A DNA stretch of 64,000 bases from Mucilaginibacter sp. KACC 22773. Lineage in GTDB: Bacteria; Bacteroidota; Bacteroidia; Sphingobacteriales; Sphingobacteriaceae. The notes under the pieces were generated by a model, which was not told the DNA's origin, did not search any database, and saw only the letters and a list, made by a program, of their open reading frames with translations. This document shows, one piece after another, positions 8,597 to 17,570 of the stretch. Positions within the stretch are counted from its first letter, which is position 1; each line of letters opens with the position of its first letter. Location of the stretch: NCBI RefSeq assembly GCF_028736215.1, contig NZ_CP117883.1, positions 6,324,001 to 6,388,000 of the forward strand, in the 5' to 3' direction. The translations under genes and the position numbers were made by a program.

Positions 8597-10471
8597 ATGA
8601 ACATCAACTACAATTTAAAGCGGCTTGCAGCCCTCACCCTGCTACCCGCGGCCTTGCTGTTTTCCTGTAAAAAGGATGCCAATACCGGCGAAGCCAAAGC
8701 ACAACAAAGCGCAGAAACAGTGGCCCGCGCCGCAAATGAGGTGGTAAATGCCTGGGTAACCACGTCCGATCAGTCAAAACTGTTGCAGGCACAGGCCAGC
8801 TTCAATTTTGCTGCCGATGCAGGCACCAACGCCACCACCGTAACTGTTGACGAAAACACCACTTACCAGGGCATTGATGGCTTCGGGTTTACCCTAACCG
8901 GCGGCAGCGCCAGTTTATTAAACGGCCTGGGCGGCAACCAGGCTGCCGTTTTAAGCGAGCTTTTTGGTACGGCAACCGGGCAGATAGGCATCAGTTATCT
9001 ACGCATCAGCATCGGCGCATCTGACTTAAGCTCGAGCGATTTTACTTACGACCAGGTGGCCGGCGATGTAAACATGAACAGTTTCAGCATCAGCCAGGAA
9101 AACACCGATATGCTGCCGATACTAAAGAAGATCATCGCCATCAATCCATCCATCAAAATTATTGCTACGCCCTGGACCGCGCCCACCTGGATGAAGGTTA
9201 ACACAACCGGCAACAACGGCTATACCGGCGGCAGCTTAAACACGGCGTACTACGACGCCTATGCCCGCTATTTTGTAAAATACCTGCAGGCCATGCAGGC
9301 GCAGGGTATTACTATTGACGCCATTACGCCGCAAAACGAGCCGCTTAACCCATACAACAACCCAAGTATGGTAATGCAGGCCAGCGAGGAAGCTACTTTT
9401 ATAAAAAACAACCTTGGTCCGCAAATAAGGGCGGCCGGTTTTGCTACCAAGATCATCGCTTATGACCATAATACCGATAGGATTGACTATCCGGAGGCCG
9501 TTTTAGCCGACGGCGGTGCCAACCCCTATGTTGATGGATCGGCATTTCATTTATACGCCGGTTCAATTGCTTCTTTAACCGATGTACACAATGCCTACCC
9601 TAACAAAAACGTGTACTTCACCGAGCAGTGGGTTGGCGCGCCAAGCAATTTTGGCGGCGACTTGTCATGGCACGTCAATAACCTGATTATTGGCGCTACC
9701 CGCAATTGGAGCCGCAATGTTTTGGAATGGAACCTGGCGGCCGATGTTAACTATAACCCGCATACAGCAGGTGGCTGCAGTACCTGCCTGGGCGCCATTA
9801 CCGTAAGCGGAACATCAATAACCCGCAACGTAGGCTATTACATTATTGGCCACGCGGCACGTTTTGTACGGCCGGGGGCTGTTCGTATTTCATCAAATGT
9901 ATCCGGCAGTATACAAGATGTGGCCTTTAAAAATTCGGATGGCAGCAAAGTGCTTATCGCGCTAAATACCGGCTCATCTGCGGTTAGCTTCAAAGTAAAA
10001 TGGGGTGCCGAATCATTTACTTACTCATTAGCTGCAGGCGCAGTGGCCACTTTTAAATGGAGCGGCACACAATCAAACGGTTCATCGGGTGCGCCAATTG
10101 GCTCTGTTATTACCCTGAAGGGCATTAACAACCAGTATGTAAGCAGCGAGAATGGCACCGCTGCCATGAACTGCAACCGCCCAACGGCATCGGCATGGGA
10201 ACAATTTACCGTGGTTGATGCCGGCGCCGGTAAAATAGCCCTGCAAGGCATGGGCAAGTACGTATCCAGCGAAAACGGTACGCAAGCCATCACCTGTAAC
10301 CGAACCTCTATTGGCGATTGGGAAAAATTTGACTGGGTGGTTAACGCCGATGGCAAAATATCGCTCAAGGGCAATAACAGCAAGTACGTATCCAGCGAAA
10401 ACGGCACCCAGCCCATGACCTGTAACCGTGCAGCCATATCGGGCTGGGAAGCTTTTGGGGTGAACCAGTAG
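8597..10471 (+). CDS. GH30 endo-glucanase lipoprotein with C-terminal beta-trefoil domain
   Basis: 624-residue surface or periplasmic lipoprotein; lipobox LLFSC, then KKD. The TIM-barrel is of glycoside hydrolase family 30: acid/base Glu248 in TPQNEP and nucleophile Glu343 in YFTEQW, with the family's C-terminal beta-sandwich wrapped around it. Substrates are probably beta-1,6- or beta-1,3-glucans, as in fungal cell walls. Residues about 504-624 form three internal repeats of about 40 residues (each with YVSSENGT, a CNR and W-E), a fascin- or ricin-like beta-trefoil that probably binds carbohydrate. The next gene carries nearly the same domain. Confidence 0.88.
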   Translation: MNINYNLKRLAALTLLPAALLFSCKKDANTGEAKAQQSAETVARAANEVVNAWVTTSDQSKLLQAQASFNFAADAGTNATTVTVDENTTYQGIDGFGFTLTGGSASLLNGLGGNQAAVLSELFGTATGQIGISYLRISIGASDLSSSDFTYDQVAGDVNMNSFSISQENTDMLPILKKIIAINPSIKIIATPWTAPTWMKVNTTGNNGYTGGSLNTAYYDAYARYFVKYLQAMQAQGITIDAITPQNEPLNPYNNPSMVMQASEEATFIKNNLGPQIRAAGFATKIIAYDHNTDRIDYPEAVLADGGANPYVDGSAFHLYAGSIASLTDVHNAYPNKNVYFTEQWVGAPSNFGGDLSWHVNNLIIGATRNWSRNVLEWNLAADVNYNPHTAGGCSTCLGAITVSGTSITRNVGYYIIGHAARFVRPGAVRISSNVSGSIQDVAFKNSDGSKVLIALNTGSSAVSFKVKWGAESFTYSLAAGAVATFKWSGTQSNGSSGAPIGSVITLKGINNQYVSSENGTAAMNCNRPTASAWEQFTVVDAGAGKIALQGMGKYVSSENGTQAITCNRTSIGDWEKFDWVVNADGKISLKGNNSKYVSSENGTQPMTCNRAAISGWEAFGVNQ

Positions 10472-10762
10472 GTGCTATTTAAGAGCTTCTGTCATTCTGG
10501 GTTGTAAACCAGGGGATTCCAAGGAACAATGAGATATATCGCATGTCGGCGATTCGACTCACCCCGACGAGGCTACGCCCGTCTGCCCCTCTCTCCGACT
10601 GCGTCGCATAGAGGGGCGAAAAAAATAAAACTGAGTTTTACCCTCTTTGCGGCGTAAGCCGGAGAGAGGGTCGGCCAGCGTAGCGTAGCCGGGGTGAGTA
10701 GTAGCCAGCGTTCAAGCGAATATTTTAATTACGCAATCAATTATAACACAAATACCAATCTT
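10472..10762. repeat. Two-armed interspersed repeat between the two glucanase genes
   Basis: The arm at about 10530-10612 (ATATCGCATGTCGGCGA, then GACTCACCCCGACGAGGC) and the opposed arm at about 10641-10722 (GGAGAGAGGGTCGGCC ... GGCCAGCG ... CAGCGTTCAAGCGAATA-like end) flank a short AT spacer. The layout matches 2788-3017. The reading frame of the downstream gene runs open into this repeat, but its real start lies after it. Confidence 0.75.
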
Positions 10763-11992
10763 ATGAAATCAATTCAAAACTTAAAAAAGGGCGCTTTAGC
10801 AATAGTTGCCCTGGCTGCTTTAGCCATCTCCTGTAAAAAGGATGCCAACAGGCAAACACCTGCTACCGTAGCGGCTTCCCAAACCAACCAAACCACCACC
10901 CCCAGGGCGGCAACCCTTGTATGGAGCGATGAATTTAACGGTACCAGCGTTAACACCGCCAACTGGAATATCGACAATGGGAACCCCAATGTTAATAACG
11001 AGAAGGAATATTATCAGTCGGCAAACGCTACTGTATCCGGCGGTTTTTTAACTATTACCGCCCGTAAAGAAACCGTGGGCGGCCAGCCCTATACCTCGGC
11101 TAAGCTGACTACTGCCGGTAAGTTTCAGCCAACATACGGTCGTATTGAAGCCAGTATTAAACTGCCTGCAGTGCAAGGTACCTGGCCCGCTTTCTGGATG
11201 CTGGGCGCCAATATAAATACCCCCGGAGTTGGATGGCCTCAATGCGGCGAAATTGACATTATGGAACAGGTTAACACCTCCAATACCATATTGGGCACCA
11301 TGCACTGGTATAATAACGGGCACGTTCAGTATGGCGGCAGTACCACCACTACGCCAACAGGTTTCCATACCTACGCGGTAGAGTGGGATACCAATTCTAT
11401 CAAATGGTATGTAGATAATACGCTGTATGTTACCGGGAATATTGCCGGCAACATCAACAATACCGGTGCTTTCCATAACCCCTTCTTCATCATTCTTAAC
11501 CTGGCCATAGGCGGCGATTTGCCGGGCAATACTATTAATGATGGCGCTTTGCCCTGCAATATGGTGGTTGATTATGTACGGGTATACAACCTATCGGGCA
11601 GCAGTACATCGCCCCCAATTGGTTCAAACATCACCCTGAAAGGGTTTAACAACCAATACGTAAGCGGCGAGAATGGTACGCAGGCCATGTGGTGTAACCG
11701 TGCAACCGCCCAGGCCTGGGAAACTTTTACCGTTGTGGATGCAGGCGGCGGCAAAGTTGCCCTGCAAAGCATGGGTAAATATGTATCGAGCGAAAACGGC
11801 ACCCAGGCCATTACCTGCAACCGCACCACCATTGGCGATTGGGAAAAATTCGACTGGATAACCACCTCTGATGGGAAGGTTACCCTGAGAGGCAATAATG
11901 GCAAATTTATTTCGAGCGAAAATGGCACACAAGCCATGACCTGTACCCGTACAACAGCAGCGGGCTGGGAAGCTTTTGGCGTAAATCAATAG
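10763..11992 (+). CDS. GH16 beta-1,3-glucanase (laminarinase-like) lipoprotein with beta-trefoil domain
   Basis: 409-residue lipoprotein; lipobox LAISC, then KKD. The GH16 jelly-roll includes WSDEFNGT near the start of the domain and the catalytic EIDIME motif, with nucleophile Glu163 and acid/base Glu168. WPAFWMLG and the WY/W pattern after it fit laminarinases. Residues about 289-409 are a beta-trefoil very close in sequence to the one in the GH30 gene upstream. I start at ATG 10763 because the 23 upstream in-frame codons lie in repeat DNA and would mask the signal peptide. The two enzymes probably work together on beta-glucan. Confidence 0.9.
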   Translation: MKSIQNLKKGALAIVALAALAISCKKDANRQTPATVAASQTNQTTTPRAATLVWSDEFNGTSVNTANWNIDNGNPNVNNEKEYYQSANATVSGGFLTITARKETVGGQPYTSAKLTTAGKFQPTYGRIEASIKLPAVQGTWPAFWMLGANINTPGVGWPQCGEIDIMEQVNTSNTILGTMHWYNNGHVQYGGSTTTTPTGFHTYAVEWDTNSIKWYVDNTLYVTGNIAGNINNTGAFHNPFFIILNLAIGGDLPGNTINDGALPCNMVVDYVRVYNLSGSSTSPPIGSNITLKGFNNQYVSGENGTQAMWCNRATAQAWETFTVVDAGGGKVALQSMGKYVSSENGTQAITCNRTTIGDWEKFDWITTSDGKVTLRGNNGKFISSENGTQAMTCTRTTAAGWEAFGVNQ

Positions 11993-12005
11993 TTAAATTT
12001 ATATT

Positions 12006-12037
12006 GGCCTGTTCCTTTGCGTGGGGCAGGCCATTTT
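12006..12037 (+). terminator. Rho-independent terminator after the GH16 gene
   Basis: Stem GGCCTGTTCC pairing with GGGGCAGGCC (two G-U pairs), followed by a run of six T. It ends just before the next start at 12045, so the next gene probably has its own transcript or is expressed by read-through. Confidence 0.7.
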
Positions 12038-12044
12038 TTACCTG

Positions 12045-12935
12045 ATGAAAAAGTTTACAAGCTTTTATTTTATGCTGATGATAAGCGCCTGCCTGGTTCA
12101 TGCGCAACAGGTAGCAAACAAACTGCAGGTTGATGTTGGTACGGGTTACTTGCAGGAAAATTTTCGGTGGTCAATATCCGGCAATATCAGCGGCCAAAAC
12201 CCCAATGTACTTTCAGAACTTAAATGGATGAACGTTGGCGGGCAAAATGTAGCCGCATCTGTAAGCTATAACTTTTGGAAAAAATTCGTCGTTTATGGCG
12301 ATTACTCCCGGCAGTTCATATCCTCCGGCACGGTAAACGATAGCGATTATGGGGCCGATAACCGCAGCAACAATACCTACAACCAAACCTTCAACGCCAA
12401 TAAAGGCAGCGCCAGTTTATGGAACCTGGGTGCGGGGTATATTATTTTTAATAAATATCGTTTTAGCATAACACCTTATATTGGTTACGGCGAAAGTAAA
12501 GAAGCTCTCCGCCTGCTCGACCGGGACGGCATGTTCCCGGATTTGAACAGTTCCTATTCACCTCAATGGAAGGGCGGTTTTTTAAAAGTAATTTCATCTG
12601 TAATCATCGTTCCAAAATTAAAGTTCAAGGCCGATGTTACCTATCACCAGGTAAGTTACAACAGCAACGGCAACTGGAATTTGATCACCAGTTTTCAGCA
12701 CCCGGTGAGTTATCGCCACCATGCAAATGGTTACGGGGTAGAAGCGGGTGGAAAGTTGAGTTATGACGTCACCAATCACGTCGCTATCCAAATTGGCGGC
12801 AGCTATTTTACCTGGCAAACCGGCAACGGAACCGACCAGCTTTACCTCAATAACGGCCAAATTGACAAAACTCAATTGAATGGTGTGTCTCGGGTTGGCT
12901 TCGGGGTATCCGGAGGTGTGAGTTTGGGCTGGTAA
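12045..12935 (+). CDS. Omptin-like outer-membrane beta-barrel protein
   Basis: 296 residues with a signal peptide (cleavage near LVHAQQ) and alternating aromatic/hydrophobic strands ending in W, as expected for an outer-membrane barrel. The run LSELKWMNVGGQNVAASVSY, then FISSGTVNDSDYG, parallels the second and third strands of omptin proteases, including the catalytic Asp-x-Asp (here Asp99 and Asp101). The second omptin dyad (Asp-x-His) seems only half kept: His219 is present but the Asp position looks like Phe217. It may therefore be a protease-family barrel with altered or lost activity. Start at 12045 gives the proper signal peptide; an upstream in-frame ATG at 12021 lies in the terminator. 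Confidence 0.6.
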   Translation: MKKFTSFYFMLMISACLVHAQQVANKLQVDVGTGYLQENFRWSISGNISGQNPNVLSELKWMNVGGQNVAASVSYNFWKKFVVYGDYSRQFISSGTVNDSDYGADNRSNNTYNQTFNANKGSASLWNLGAGYIIFNKYRFSITPYIGYGESKEALRLLDRDGMFPDLNSSYSPQWKGGFLKVISSVIIVPKLKFKADVTYHQVSYNSNGNWNLITSFQHPVSYRHHANGYGVEAGGKLSYDVTNHVAIQIGGSYFTWQTGNGTDQLYLNNGQIDKTQLNGVSRVGFGVSGGVSLGW

Positions 12936-12981
12936 AAGTGCATCAACGGTATGCCGGAGTATGGCGCAGATAATGTAAAAC

Positions 12982-14103
12982 TTACAGCTGCAGTGCAAGC
13001 TGATCGCCTGGCCCGGCTTCCTTTTCTTCCCGTTGTTTCGGCACAATATCACCAAAATTCGATAGCGAAATCCCCAGCAACCGGATGCGGGTATTGTCGT
13101 TTGGATTGGTGGCTGCCATCAATTGTTTTGCCGTATTGCATATCGTCTCCAAATCATTAAAAGCCGTGGTAAATGATTGGTTTCGGGTGATTTGTTTAAA
13201 ATCGCTGTATTTTACTTTGAGGGTGAGCGTGCGGCCTTTTAGTTCATATTTAAGCAAACGATTGTGAACCACCTGTGCAATTTTATCCAATTCGGCTTCC
13301 ATTTCGGGCAGGGTGGTAAGGTCATAAGCGAAAGTGTCCTCTGCACCTAACGATTTGGTTTCGCGGTGGGGTTGTACTTCCCGATTATCAATGCCCCGTA
13401 CTATCTGGTAGTAAAAGCGGCCGGGCTTGCCAAAATGCCGTACCATTTCGTCCTCGGTTAGTTTTTTAAGGTCGGCGCCGGTATGGAGGCCCATCTGCTT
13501 CATTTTCTGAGCCGTAACTTTGCCTACACCAAAAAACTTTTCTACCGGCAATTGCTCCATAAAGCTTTCTATGCTTGATGGGCCAATAAACTTCAACCCA
13601 TCGGGCTTGTTAATGTCCGAAGCAATTTTGGCTACAAATTTATTGATGGATACACCGGCGGATGCCGTAAGGTTAAGTTCATCCTTTATTGCTTGTTTTA
13701 TTTGTTTGGCTATGTCAATTGCCGAGCCGATGTTGAGCTTATCGTTGGTAACGTCGAGGTAGGCTTCATCTAAAGATAAGGGTTCAATCAGGTCGGTATA
13801 ACGGCTGAAGATCTCCCTGATATGTTGCGAAACCTCTTTATATGCGGCAAACCGCGGCCGAACAAACAGGGCATCGGGGCATAGCTGTAATGCCCTTTTG
13901 GACGACATTGCCGAGCGCACCCCAAACTTACGCGCCTCGTAACTTGCCGTAGCAACTACCCCACCACGCCCTTGAGGTAAACCGCCTACGACGAGCGGCT
14001 TGCCCCTGTACTCCGGAAAATCCCGCTGCTCAACCGATGCGTAAAATGCATCCATATCAATATGGATAATTTTGCGGATGATTTGTGTGGGTTGGTTTTG
14101 CAT
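12982..14103 (-). CDS. dinB: DNA polymerase IV (Y-family translesion polymerase)
   Basis: 373 residues, the normal length. IIHIDMDAFYASVEQRD gives the first catalytic acidic site and the steric residues, and SLDEAYLDVT the second. The helix-hairpin-helix thumb region (FFGVGKVTAQKMKQMG) and the little-finger domain with TLKVKYSDF follow. It performs error-prone bypass of damaged template bases. Stand-alone gene, convergent with the barrel protein gene; no LexA-type box was recognised upstream. Confidence 0.95.
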   Translation of the reverse strand: MQNQPTQIIRKIIHIDMDAFYASVEQRDFPEYRGKPLVVGGLPQGRGGVVATASYEARKFGVRSAMSSKRALQLCPDALFVRPRFAAYKEVSQHIREIFSRYTDLIEPLSLDEAYLDVTNDKLNIGSAIDIAKQIKQAIKDELNLTASAGVSINKFVAKIASDINKPDGLKFIGPSSIESFMEQLPVEKFFGVGKVTAQKMKQMGLHTGADLKKLTEDEMVRHFGKPGRFYYQIVRGIDNREVQPHRETKSLGAEDTFAYDLTTLPEMEAELDKIAQVVHNRLLKYELKGRTLTLKVKYSDFKQITRNQSFTTAFNDLETICNTAKQLMAATNPNDNTRIRLLGISLSNFGDIVPKQREEKEAGPGDQLALQL

Positions 14104-14285
14104 GGATACTTTTGTGGGCGGTTATACAGAGGTATTCCAAATGTAAATATAGCAAATAGTAATTTTTACTGGTCTTGTTGCTGCCTGAGTTGGCGGCAGG
14201 CCGACGGACTCAATTTTATAACTCAGATAGTTTTTAAGTTAAGAACGAGGATTAATACTATCTTTAAACATTCAATTATACCTTC

Positions 14286-15083
14286 ATGAAAAGACGCTCT
14301 TTTGTAAAATCAACCCTAATGGGTGCTGTAACTGCAACCGTTTTACCCGCTGTAAGCAACGCCAATGCCATGCATACCGAAGTACCGATAGAAGAATATT
14401 ATGAACTCCGGGTTTATAATTTAAAAGACGCAAGCCAGCAAAATTTGGTGGAAGATTATTTGCAAAATGCATTAATACCAGCGTTAAATCGTCATACCAT
14501 CAAACGGGCCGGTGTATTTACCGAGCTAAAGCCCGAAGGGCAAACTAAAGTATTTGTACTTATCCCTTATGTTTCTCCCTCCCAAATTGATAGGGTTCAA
14601 AAGCTGATCAGCGGCGATAAAGACTATATTGCCAAAGCCGCTGCTTACCTTAATGCGCCTGTCACTGCGCCTGCTTATGACCGTATAGAAAGCTCCCTTT
14701 TAAAAGCATTTCCCGATACTGCCCTCACTACTGCCTCCGAAAAGAAGCCGCGTATTTTTGAATTACGCCAATACCAAAGCGCAAGCGAAGCTGCCGGTAA
14801 AAAAAAGATAGAAATGTTTACCGGCCAGGGCGAAATAGATATTTTTAGACGCCTTGGCTTTAACCCGGTTTTCTGGGGCGAAACTGTGATTGGTCCCCTG
14901 AGGCCCAACCTAACGTACATGATCACCTTTGATGACCTGGCCGCTAAAGATGCCCATTGGAAAGCCTTTGGCAGCGACGCTCAATGGAAAAAAATAAGCA
15001 GCGTACCCGAATATGCAGATGCCCTGCTGGTAAGCAAAATAACATCAACGCTGCTAACGCCAACAACTTATTCGCAGATATAA
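14286..15083 (+). CDS. NIPSNAP-family exported protein with Tat-like signal
   Basis: 265 residues. The N-terminus MKRRSFVKSTLMGAVTATVLP has the twin-Arg signal form (RRSFVK), so export through Tat is likely. Two NIPSNAP (dimeric alpha-beta barrel) repeats follow, beginning EYYELRVYNLKDA near residue 37 and IFELRQYQSASEAAGKKKIEMF near 155. The family's chemical role is unknown. In Bacteroidota these often accompany sugar dehydrogenases or epimerases, but no such gene lies next to it here. Confidence 0.85.
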   Translation: MKRRSFVKSTLMGAVTATVLPAVSNANAMHTEVPIEEYYELRVYNLKDASQQNLVEDYLQNALIPALNRHTIKRAGVFTELKPEGQTKVFVLIPYVSPSQIDRVQKLISGDKDYIAKAAAYLNAPVTAPAYDRIESSLLKAFPDTALTTASEKKPRIFELRQYQSASEAAGKKKIEMFTGQGEIDIFRRLGFNPVFWGETVIGPLRPNLTYMITFDDLAAKDAHWKAFGSDAQWKKISSVPEYADALLVSKITSTLLTPTTYSQI

Positions 15084-15092
15084 GGCAATAAG

Positions 15093-15263
15093 TTATTTGC
15101 TGCTGGTTTTCTTTTTTAAATGTTCAGGTGTGCGTCTTACCAGGGGCTTTATTGATGACTGCTTTGGCGTGGTATAGCCCTTAATTGTTGGGGAATTGCT
15201 TAATGCTGTCGCTTTATAAGCTGACGGCACCCACTCGGGATTTATTTTATTAATGCAATTCAT
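15093..15263 (-). CDS. Small hypothetical protein
   Basis: Weakly supported 56-residue frame from the ATG at 15263, starting MNCINKINPEWVPSAYK and ending in a basic tail (EHLKKKTSSK). A longer version from a TTG at 15353 would run through AT-rich DNA and looks unlikely. I recognise no family. It is kept because its composition is protein-like and it fills the space beside the NIPSNAP gene. Confidence 0.3.
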   Translation of the reverse strand: MNCINKINPEWVPSAYKATALSNSPTIKGYTTPKQSSIKPLVRRTPEHLKKKTSSK

Positions 15264-15467
15264 GATTGGGCATCTTTGATATTTGACGGTTTTATTTGTT
15301 GACCGAAGATTAATATTCTCTAATTTAGAATTTGTTTTTATAAATACCCCCAATTAGTCAATCCCTTACTTAGGCGATTGCTAAACACATAACAGTTTAA
15401 ACATATAATTGCCACTTTCAAAATTTTTAACTACTTTAAAAACAATTTTGTCATTCGATAGTAATCA

Positions 15468-15532
15468 TTAATCAATCGATTAACAATTTAGCCCTAACCT
15501 TCTTTGACTAATCAATCGTTTGATTAATTTTG
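15468..15532 (+). promoter_or_regulatory. Promoter and TetR operators of the efflux operon
   Basis: -33 box TTTG at 15503-15506 and -7 box TAATTTTG at 15525-15532, spacer 18 bp, with the start codon at 15546. The inverted repeat TAATCAATCGTTTGATTA (15509-15526; 7-bp arms, 4-bp centre) lies between the boxes. A related site, TTAATCAATCGATTAA (15468-15483), lies 41 bp upstream. Binding of the TetR protein here would block the polymerase, giving autorepression. Confidence 0.6.
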
Positions 15533-15545
15533 TGCCGTTAAAACA

Positions 15546-16193
15546 ATGGACAAAGATAAAATAGACAAAAAAGACCACATTCTTGACGTCGCCGAACGCG
15601 TGTTTGCCGACTATGGATTTGATGGGGCTTCTACCCGGACAATTTCGGGCGAGGCCGGTGTGAATATGGCTATGCTCAATTACTATTTCGGTTCAAAGGA
15701 AGGTCTTTTCCTGGCAATCTTTGAGCGTAAGATCTCGTCGTTCCGCACACTGCTTCAAAATATAGGTAATGACGACAGCATGACCGCGTGGTGCAAGCTT
15801 GATAAATGTATTGACAATTATGTAGAGCGCATTATTGTGAACAACTGCTTTCAAAAGCTCATCAGCCGCGAAATATCGATGAACAAACGCTGGGGGCTTA
15901 CCGATAAGATCATCGAAATATTGATGGTAAATGTTGTCGAGATCAGGAAGATAATTGAAGAGGGCGTTAATAATGGCAGCTTTTATAAAGACATTGATGT
16001 TCCGATGGTGATAGCAACCATATTCGGCACCAAAAATTACGTCATCAATATGCCGCAGTTATCATCCCTGATATTAGGCCATGATGTTCGCGATGAAAAA
16101 TTTATGGAAGAAGAGCTGAAGCCCAGGATTAAAGCATATATGAAAAGACTTTTAAAAGCTTATTTAGTAAATGAACATGACAACTCAAAATAA
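15546..16193 (+). CDS. TetR-family repressor of the efflux operon
   Basis: 215 residues. The N-terminal helix-turn-helix reads ILDVAERVFADYGFDGASTRTISGEAGVNMAMLNYYFGSKEGLFLAIF, a textbook TetR DNA-binding domain (residues about 11-58); the C-terminal ligand-binding half is divergent, as usual. The gene is first in an operon with outer-membrane factor, adaptor and transporter genes and overlaps the next by 23 bases. The predicted operator sits in its own promoter, so it is expected to repress itself and the pump until an effector binds. Confidence 0.92.
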   Translation: MDKDKIDKKDHILDVAERVFADYGFDGASTRTISGEAGVNMAMLNYYFGSKEGLFLAIFERKISSFRTLLQNIGNDDSMTAWCKLDKCIDNYVERIIVNNCFQKLISREISMNKRWGLTDKIIEILMVNVVEIRKIIEEGVNNGSFYKDIDVPMVIATIFGTKNYVINMPQLSSLILGHDVRDEKFMEEELKPRIKAYMKRLLKAYLVNEHDNSK

Positions 16194-17550
16194 TAAAACC
16201 AACCACCTTAAACTGTTGAAACATACAGTTAGCGCGTTTTGGAGGTATGGTACCGCCCTGGCGGTATCAGGTTTGCTGTTTGCAGGAACAGCTGCTGCCC
16301 AGGACCGCACTATCACTTTAGACGAGGCCATTAAGCTGGGCCTTGATAACAGCAAGGTATTAAAATTATCGCAGGCCAAAATTGACCAGGCGGTATCGCA
16401 ATACAACCAGGCTAAAGACCAGGCTTTGCCAACCGGTAAAGTGAGCTACGGTTACAACCATGCCGAAATACCTGCCAATAAGCTTTCGCTTGGCGAAAGC
16501 AGCTTTAATTTACCCAACAGGGCCGATGCTTACTTAGGCATACTATCGTTAAGCGAAGTGCTTTATGCCGGTGGCAAATACAAATATGCCCGCGAATCGA
16601 CAGATTTACTTACACAGGTTGCCCGTTTGGACGTGGTTAATGATAAAGACCAGATCACCTACGATATCATCAACTCATACTATAACCTATATAAAGTATT
16701 GCAAAGCAAAAAAGTAGTAGCGCAAAATTTAACTACTATTGATGCGCAGATCAAACAATCGCAAAGGTTTTTTGAGCAGGGCTTGGTTACCAAAAATGAT
16801 GTGTTACGGTTTCAGCTGCAACGCTCAAATGTCGAGCTGAATGGCATCGACCTGGAAACCAATCGCCGTATCATCAACTATAGCCTGAATGTTTTGTTAG
16901 GCTTGCCCGAAGGTACCCAGCTTAATATAGATCAGATAACCGAGGCTGACAGGCCTGTTGCTCCTTTAAGCAACTACCTTGATTCGGCTTATGTAAGCCG
17001 TGTTGAATTGCAGCAGGCAGACTTGCATGGCAAAGTTGCCGAAACCAGCATCAAAAACATAAAGGCCAACACATTGCCAACTTTAGCGGCATCAGGAAGC
17101 GCCTATTATGTTGATGTAAACTCGAACCCGATTCCTAAAAGCGGGCAGTTTATTACTCCAATATCAGTTGGCTTAACCCTTTCCTGGAACTTTGGCAACC
17201 TGTGGACAAACAAAAACAAGGTTACCGAGGCTAAAATTCAGCGCGAGCAGGTAACCATAAACAAAAGCATTACGGTTGACCGCATTAAAAACGAAGTGAA
17301 CCAGAATTACCAAAACTGGACAATGGCTTTGGATAAAATTAAGCTTTTACAAACTTCGATTGAGCAAGCGGGCGAAAATAATAAGATCCTCGAATCAAAA
17401 TACAAAAGTAATATAGCATCAGCTACCGATAGGGCCGATGCCGAAACATTGCTTTACCAGGCGCAGATAAACCTTGAACTGGCTAAAGCCGATGCAGGCC
17501 TGGCTTACTATACTTTACTAAAATCAACAGGAAAAATTAACAACAAATAA
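16171..17550 (+). CDS. TolC-type outer-membrane efflux protein
   Basis: 459 residues with a signal peptide (LLFAGTAAAQ), then two OEP repeats. Features are ITLDEAIKLGLDNSKVLKLSQAKIDQA near the mature N-terminus, LSEVLYAGGKYKYA (beta-barrel segment), and a second repeat with LGLTLSWNFGNLWTNKNKVTEA. It forms the outer-membrane channel of the tripartite pump. ATG overlaps the end of the TetR gene, showing coupling. Long coiled-coil-forming stretches match the tunnel domain. Confidence 0.92.
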   Translation: MNMTTQNNKTNHLKLLKHTVSAFWRYGTALAVSGLLFAGTAAAQDRTITLDEAIKLGLDNSKVLKLSQAKIDQAVSQYNQAKDQALPTGKVSYGYNHAEIPANKLSLGESSFNLPNRADAYLGILSLSEVLYAGGKYKYARESTDLLTQVARLDVVNDKDQITYDIINSYYNLYKVLQSKKVVAQNLTTIDAQIKQSQRFFEQGLVTKNDVLRFQLQRSNVELNGIDLETNRRIINYSLNVLLGLPEGTQLNIDQITEADRPVAPLSNYLDSAYVSRVELQQADLHGKVAETSIKNIKANTLPTLAASGSAYYVDVNSNPIPKSGQFITPISVGLTLSWNFGNLWTNKNKVTEAKIQREQVTINKSITVDRIKNEVNQNYQNWTMALDKIKLLQTSIEQAGENNKILESKYKSNIASATDRADAETLLYQAQINLELAKADAGLAYYTLLKSTGKINNK

Positions 17551-17570
17551 TACTTAAACCAGATAATAAG

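Noticed and set aside
10021..10437. Long minus-strand frames opposite the beta-trefoil domains (also 11572-11989)
   Set aside because: They mirror the internal repeats of the GH30 and GH16 genes; the plus-strand proteins are well supported.
15264..15353. Longer TTG-initiated version of the small protein at 15093
   Set aside because: The extra 30 residues come from AT-rich DNA with a weak start codon.
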